From: Paramacrobiotus metropolitanus
Lineage: Eukaryota > Tardigrada > Eutardigrada > Parachela > Macrobiotidae
Assembly (NCBI RefSeq): GCF_019649055.1
Contig: NW_026570330.1
Coordinates: forward strand, 124,001 to 188,000
Length of the DNA: 64,000 nt
Reading direction: 5' to 3'
The position numbers and the translations under genes were made by a program. The notes beneath the pieces are model-generated. The model was not told the origin of the DNA. It did no database searches and saw only the letters and a list, made by a program, of their open reading frames with translations. Positions 58,760 to 64,000 of this stretch are shown here, piece after piece; the first letter of the stretch is position 1; each line of letters opens with the position of its first letter.

Positions 58760-60655
58760 GAAGTTATTCACCCCTCCGGTTTTAAGATTAACACTGTTTA
58801 AAAATTAACTCCAGATGGCCGATATAAAATCTATCTATCTAAAAGAATAAGAAGGTGCACAAAATTTGTGTGTGTCAGGGTCTAAGTCATAGACACGTTC
58901 AACCAAACTTGAATGTCTATATACCGTTCGATAGCCCAGAATGTGTAGATTTGTACAAAGTTATCAGATTTCAGAAAAACATAAACAATTTGGAGAAAAA
59001 ATTCATAACTCTAACATGGAAAGTCTACGGGACGTCAAAAACCAGTTAACGAGCGCAGTTAAGTGAGTAGCCGCCACCTGGCGCAGGATGTGTGGCTCTG
59101 CTCAGTCTACTGATTTTACCGTAACGGCAAAGAAGTGCGGCTTCAGCTTGCAACACAATATCCCGTTCGTAGTCGAGTTCGTTTAATTTACGTTTACATT
59201 TTCGAAGGTAAAAGGCACACGTTTCAACTTTAAAGTGTGTTCGGTTGTCATTTGCAGATTTTTGCAAAACGTACTGTAAAAACTACACATAGTTATCTGT
59301 AGCTATGTATCTGACAGCTATTTCCGATTTCCCGTTATGAAATTTGAGGGCAGGCACACGCGGAGTGTGCTTGCCCTCAATAGGTTGTGCAGCCCTTAGT
59401 TTGTGCAGCTGCTGCAATAGTTTCGCAATGTAAATCTGTGGAAATTGCTGCAAGTAACAACGGAAAAAAACTGGGAAATTTTGTGTTTGTTATGTTCAGT
59501 TTTTGTAAGCTTGGAAACTTCTTGCAAGCTATGCCGCCGTTCGGGTTTCCAACTTCATGTTACCCAATCTGATAGTTTCATAGCAGCTGTGACGCCGGGC
59601 GACGCGAACCAGCGGATGCGAGACATTCTGCATAGTGCTGCGTAATTCTGTGGCACAGTAATAACACAATCCCGAATTTACGTAAATTAAAAGTACACAG
59701 CAATCTTAAGATTGGCGAAAATGGAAAATTAGATTTGCTTTTTGTGTTTTCTGAATTGTCCTTTCAATCCACAAGTAGACGTGGAAAACTGAAAGCTAAA
59801 AGTAAAGGCGACCACTCCGTTACAGACTTTTAAAATCGTTGTTTCGACTACGACCGTTCTCACTACGCTCACCCCGTGCACAACATTGCGTACCATTTAC
59901 CCGGTAAACTACCTTTTCGGTTTTCGCCTTTCACCGTCCGTTATGGTCCGACGTGGGAAAACACTTGGCAGTGTTTCCTGCACAATAATTTTACTATCTT
60001 TGAAAAGATGTACGCGTTATTTTAATACCTAAATTCCAGAAATTATTATTCTTATAAATTCCAAAAATAAATTCTTTTGAATTTGATCAGAAATTATTCC
60101 GAACTGTATGTAAAGAAATTCATTGCGCGAAAACATAATAATTATTGGTATTTTGTCTGACTGTTTAAAGTAGCAGCGTTTACGAAATACATACTATTTT
60201 GAAAAACGAAAATGAATGTACAGTACAGAAATATTTTGAAAGCAAGCATGTGTGGTGAAAGCAAATGCAAATATCAAGCGACGGTAGTTTGAATTGGACC
60301 GTTGGGCCAGGCAGTAAAACTAAGTAAGTAATGAACGGAGGGAAAAGTAGTACGAGTACCGACAGCTTCAAAGTTTTTTGTGAACCGAAAATAATACGAG
60401 TACGATTGAAAGGCATTGCGGAAGTGGTGAACCGAGTCGTCAAATTAATCATTTATTTTTAAAAGTTTTAAACGGTGCCGCAGCCCAGTGTTTTTGGTTG
60501 TTCCGCTGGCTGTTCATATTAACACTGGCTGCTGATTTAGTACGTATTTATCACGATGGTGGTATTATTAACGAAAATAAGTACAGTACTGTACGATTGT
60601 AGTATTGTACGAGTAGGTCTCCATAGTTCGTGCAGTTATCATCCGCTAATTTCCT
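58760..60655. other. Non-coding region with one strong hairpin
   Basis: I find no supported gene. Short open frames at 58.8-59.6 kb lack any feature. The one clear structure is a 15-bp stem at 59345-59379. An 'AGTAGCAGCGTTT...' to 'GTACGAG' AT-rich stretch follows with nothing recognisable. Confidence 0.45.
59345..59379. repeat. 15-bp stem hairpin
   Basis: TGAGGGCAGGCACAC is followed by the 5-base loop GCGGA and GTGTGCTTGCCCTCA, which pairs along the whole stem with one G-T wobble/mismatch. There is no T-run after it. Confidence 0.7.
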
Positions 60656-60672
60656 CCGCGCAATTTGCGCGG
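60656..60672. repeat. CCGCGC-AATTT-GCGCGG palindromic motif
   Basis: A near-perfect palindrome followed by GGTCCACTAGTTA. A related copy (CCGCGCGATTCGCGCGG then AGTCTGCCAGTTA) is at 63898-63914 in the same orientation, and the window ends inside a likely third copy (CTCCGCGCAG). Confidence 0.55.
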
Positions 60673-60731
60673 GGTCCACTAGTTAGAATTAAAACACCAA
60701 TAAACGAACGTTCGATATACAATGTAGGCCC

Positions 60732-61250
60732 CATACCCAGCATTCTGTACGCAAGCGGTGCAGTGCACTTGTACGAACCGGATATTTTGAACTGGCCTAG
60801 ACTCCAACTGTGACTCTGACTCTGATTCTGACCACTCAAACTCTGACTCTGACTACTCAAACTCTGACTCTGACTACTCAAAGTCTGACTCTGACCGCTC
60901 AAAGTCTGACTCTGACTCTGAAGGTTTCTTAGGTTTCTTAATAGGTTTCTTAGGTTTCTTAGGTTTCTTAGGTTTCTTAGGTTTCTTAGGTTATTCTTAG
61001 GTTTCTTAGGTTTCTTAGGTTTCTTAGGTTATTCTTAGGTTTCTTAGGTTTCTTACGTTTCTTAAGTTATTCTTAGGTTATTCAGTCAGAGTCAGAGTTT
61101 GGACAGTCAGAGTCAGACTTTGAGTAGTCAGAGTCAGATTTTGAGCGGTCAGAGTCTGAGTCAGAGTCAGAGCTTGAGCGCGGGCCTTTTGAACTCGGTC
61201 GTACAGTGCACTGCGCAGCATGCGTATTGAATGTGGAGATGTTGGGTATG
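60732..61250. repeat. Long foldback repeat with TTTCTTAGG core
   Basis: The left arm (60732-60923) and right arm (61081-61250) are imperfect inverted copies. Their outer parts share CATACCCA, a CAGTGCACT word and TTGAAC/GTTCAA-type words in mirror order. Their inner parts are tandem CTGACTCTGACTACTCAAA units on the left and the inverse TTTGAGTAGTCAGAGTCAG on the right. The ~155-bp centre is a tandem array of TTTCTTAGG with some TTATTCTTAGG variants. No protein is encoded; Ser/Gln- or Ser/Asp-repeat frames here are by-products of the repeat. Confidence 0.85.
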
Positions 61251-61307
61251 CGACCATTTGGTCCTAAGCTGTACAACTACAAGTAACAATAACAAGAATC
61301 CACGACA

Positions 61308-61985
61308 TCATTCACGTTTAGCTAATTTAAAGACAAAATACACATCTTCCGGCTCAACCATGTCGCTGAATGTACCGAGAACAGAAACTGTGTTTCCTCG
61401 CTGAATCTCGATACCAATTTTTTGGCGCAAAAACTCCCCTGAGCGAAGGTTGCCTGTACAGTCGCTAATCTTTCTCGACAAATCTTTAAAGAATTTCTTC
61501 GTCAGTGGCCCGAATGTGCCCGTAGTTTCAAACGCCAGCGGCTGAACGATGTAACGTTCAGCCATCCCGCTGTATTTTTCTAACTTCCGATTTTCGCGTA
61601 TTTCCGCTGCGCTTCCCGGCACCCTGGACGTCTGGTCGATGTACGTTTGGGCAAACGTGTCAGCCACGGTTACATCCCATAGCTAGTGGACTAGTGGCTT
61701 GCCATACTTCCAAGGGAATGCTGTGACTCCATCAGGTCGCTTTCCATCTCCTCTGTTCAAGCCCGCCGGCTCAAGTGTCGATGGCACTCTTGCCGAGCAT
61801 AATTAATGCCCGCTTTGTTGCTTCATTTAAGACGGCATGAACACCGTGCCTTCCTTTCGCTAGCTTGCAAACCAAACCATGGTGTCCAAGACTGTCAACT
61901 GTATGGCCACACCGACAAACATGAGGCTGGCATACCGGAGCTCCCAACCGCCGCGCCACGGCAATCCGCAAGTGGGTGTTTATTG
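61308..61985 (-). pseudogene. Third RT/endonuclease-type fragment, broken
   Basis: Only the C-terminal portion of the family remains: LRIAVARRLGAPV, the CRCGHTVDSLGHHGLVC zinc segment, then RPDG and WDVTVADT endonuclease-type motifs, then PLAFETTGTFG and IEIQRGNTVSVLG, ending near 61308. A frameshift near 61795 separates the zinc segment from the RPDG motif, and a TAG near 61683 interrupts the endonuclease region. It is closer in wording to the 52556-54337 ORF than to the nested element. Confidence 0.8.
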
Positions 61986-62214
61986 TGATGTATCTAGATT
62001 CGCGTGTTTGTTGACATTCTTGTACTTTCTGTATTTCTGTTCTTTGTCCTTCGTCCAAGCAACGTCTGTGCTTCTTTTGTTCTCTGGTTACGGTTCTTTC
62101 CACTACATTCAGTCAGTTCTTTGCTCAGTTGCGATACACATTAAAATGCTACAATACAAGTCCATATCGTACGCTACCGTATACATAACTACAGATCTCA
62201 CAATGGCGTGAAGG

Positions 62215-62776
62215 ATGAGATTGTTGGCAGCGGACTGTGAGACGCCGTCAGATTTGGATGCATTGACAGAGCAACTACACAATGAAATAAATTACGGCAT
62301 TACGCTGCGATCGCTCCTTGGTCTGAAAACCGTCAGGTACCAATGCCTTCGTGGAGCATTATTCTTAGCACAAAGCGACAAAAGATGCTCCGATTCTTCA
62401 TAAATTGGAGACTTAGAAATACCCTTGAGAATTGGATTAATTGCAAGCGTAAATCCGGGCAGGATTTAAAAATACAGTTAAAAGCGCAAAACGTCGATAC
62501 TTTCGAGAAAATTTTACACCGAACCATCAAAGCCTTCAGTCAATGCGGCCAAAGAGATCTATTTTACTTAACCCGCGGTGTTCCTTAAGGTTTTCCGCTT
62601 TCTCCACTGCTTTTTATTATTTTCCTTGATAACCTTTTAAAGAAGTTTATTAAAAACACTGGATTCATGGGACAAGCATACGCAGACGATCTCATGGTGG
62701 TACTCCGATCAGCCAGTTACCTTTTTATCTGGCCATCTTTGTTTTCGTTGGCGCACTTGTACGTTAAATAGTTCCC
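62215..62776 (+). pseudogene. Reverse-transcriptase fragment with YADD box and internal stop
   Basis: A piece of an RT of a different type from its neighbours: FPLSPLLFIIFLDNLLKKF followed by GQAYADDLMVVL has the canonical Y-A-D-D active site. Immediately before it, the frame reads RGVP, then TAA (62586-62588), then GFPLS. The stop therefore sits exactly where the conserved glutamine of the PQG motif is expected. The frame ends at about 62774. The upstream stretch from 62343 (RFFINWRLRNTLENWINCKR) is in the same frame and is probably the fingers region. Confidence 0.7.
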
Positions 62777-64000
62777 AGGAGTAAGAAGCCACACCACTAA
62801 CGGCTAACCCGGCAAGCCACTCCAATTAAGGCGTTCGCGTTTCTGGCGCGTTGCTTTAGTTCTGGCGACATCTGCCTGAGCTTGAGGTGGCAGAGGGTCT
62901 CCACTAGCCACCTTTGGTTTTCTGGGTCGCCGCTTCTTCGCGGGAGAGGTCTTTTATCCTTTATAATAAAAGGATAAGGGGGGGGGGTGTGGCCATTATG
63001 TTTGCGCACCTACCCAGAACACAGTACTGCAATGGTTTTTGCTATCTATCAAAACTGTACTCAAGGGGTCAGCACTCCTTGAGTACCCCTTGAGCCCCTT
63101 GAGTACGTTAGCCCCCAGTTTTGTATCTATACATCATTTGATGCCCCTAAGTGAACAGGTTTTTACAATTAGTTTGTTTGAGAAATCAATAAGGTCATAA
63201 AGAAAACTGTGAAAAAAGTTACTATACAAAGTCTACGGAACATTGTAACAGCCAACCAGAAAATTTGAAATTGCTCCGATACCACTTGGTGGTCAAGTAG
63301 CTGCCTCAAGAAGCGGTAGGCTCACTTTGTTGTTCAGCAGTATGCAACCAGATAGTGAGAAAACGGTGTGTACGTACAATTTTACTGTACAGATAGTTCT
63401 AGATCTATCTGTTATTTATTAAATGTTTTTCAACCGTTTCGGTTTATAATCATTATTTACCCAATTTTAGTTCTTGTGAAGCAGATAAAAATCATGGTAC
63501 AAGGTATGGTACAAATAACCCTGCTGGTTATTTGTACCAGCGTACAAGCAATTTTTTTGTTTAAAATTTTGCTGGATACCTAAACGTTTGTAATACCAGA
63601 TTAGTACAGTACTTCTACTTCAGTTTGCATGGTTTATGGAATTAGGTAGTACCAAGATCACGCTGATTCCGGTATGGCAACTGGGAGCCGTTTCACATTC
63701 TGTACACGGGGTTGTGGAATACGTGACATCGTGCGGTACAATTTTAATTTTGCTAAAACACATTTAAAGACAGCAAATGTGTTGCACGCTATACTCCATT
63801 GTACAGAACGTACATAAATCCAGCATTGATTGTCACTGGATTTGCACACCGGTGTGTTCTGGAAATAATAGCACAATTTACTTACAGCCGACTTATTCCG
63901 CGCGATTCGCGCGGAGTCTGCCAGTTATAAGCTAATTTTGTATTCGTGAGTTTGTGTCTTTTGCATTTTGTAACCCATCGCTCATATTTACTCCGCGCAG
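62777..64000. other. Repeat-like terminal region without genes
   Basis: No supported gene. It contains a small hairpin with a ten-G run (about 62951-62987), a cluster of CCCCTTGAG/CTCAAGGGG words at 63058-63106, a perfect 13-bp stem at 63508-63538 and two copies of the CGCGC palindrome. Confidence 0.45.
63508..63538. repeat. Perfect 13-bp stem hairpin
   Basis: GGTACAAATAACC, loop CTGCT, then GGTTATTTGTACC. Pairing is perfect. A partial extra copy (GGTACAAGGTAT) stands just upstream. Confidence 0.75.

Noticed and set aside
60639-60902. Ser/Gln-repeat protein on the minus strand, and a Ser/Asp-repeat frame at 61082-61276
   Set aside because: Both are translations of the CTGACTCTGA-type tandem repeat in the foldback arms.

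Overview
This is eukaryotic, almost certainly metazoan DNA. Genes are split by GT-AG introns (plus two apparent GC-AG introns), GC-rich exons sit in AT-rich introns and spacers, and the clear orthologues are animal proteins: glycogen phosphorylase, U2 snRNP A', an SLC16 transporter, a Pro-X carboxypeptidase of family S28, and a PWWP3A/MUM1-like chromatin protein. A group-3 LEA-type gene sits among other small hydrophilic genes. Together this suggests a small desiccation-tolerant invertebrate, with a tardigrade as my best guess. The species is inference and cannot be fixed from the sequence alone.

Layout. 1-5.98 kb: no supported gene, but three diverged copies of a ~0.75 kb repeat and a ~0.33 kb tandem duplication. 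5.99-17.6 kb: four small hydrophilic or coiled-coil genes (313-aa disordered protein, -; 211-aa LEA-like, -; 118-aa hydrophilic, -; 128-aa coiled coil, +). 18.15-18.87 kb: a complete 718-bp hAT-like MITE. 19.1-21.6 kb: SNRPA1 (-), head to head with a PWWP3A-like gene (+, 22.3-28.5 kb) whose introns hold a Mutator-like MITE, a partial exon duplication and an intact-LTR, gag-only retrotransposon. 28.9-37.5 kb: glycogen phosphorylase (+, 10 exons, 849 aa), convergent with an SLC16 monocarboxylate transporter (-, 38.05-42.2 kb, 498 aa). 43.4 kb: a 280-bp hAT-like MITE made of TACGG words. 44.6-47.8 kb: S28 carboxypeptidase (+, 499 aa) with a duplicated catalytic-serine exon end around a 66-bp palindrome. 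48.1-49.9 kb: four-TM protein with PY motifs (-). 51.05-52.05 kb: F-box-like gene (-).

52.5-64 kb is repeat-rich. It holds a 5'-truncated reverse-transcriptase/endonuclease ORF (+), a second 718-bp hAT MITE interrupted by a frameshifted element of the same RT type (with a 12-bp target duplication), a third broken RT copy, an unrelated RT fragment with a stop in its GVPQG-type motif, and a long foldback repeat with a TTTCTTAGG core.

The conventional genes show no operon logic; they are independent housekeeping and metabolic genes. The parts most worth following are the hydrophilic-protein neighbourhood next to a LEA gene, the nested and phased mobile elements with readable target duplications, and two separate cases where the 3' end of an exon plus its splice donor has been tandemly copied. 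Exon borders were assigned by hand from splice consensus, reading-frame continuity and remembered family alignments.
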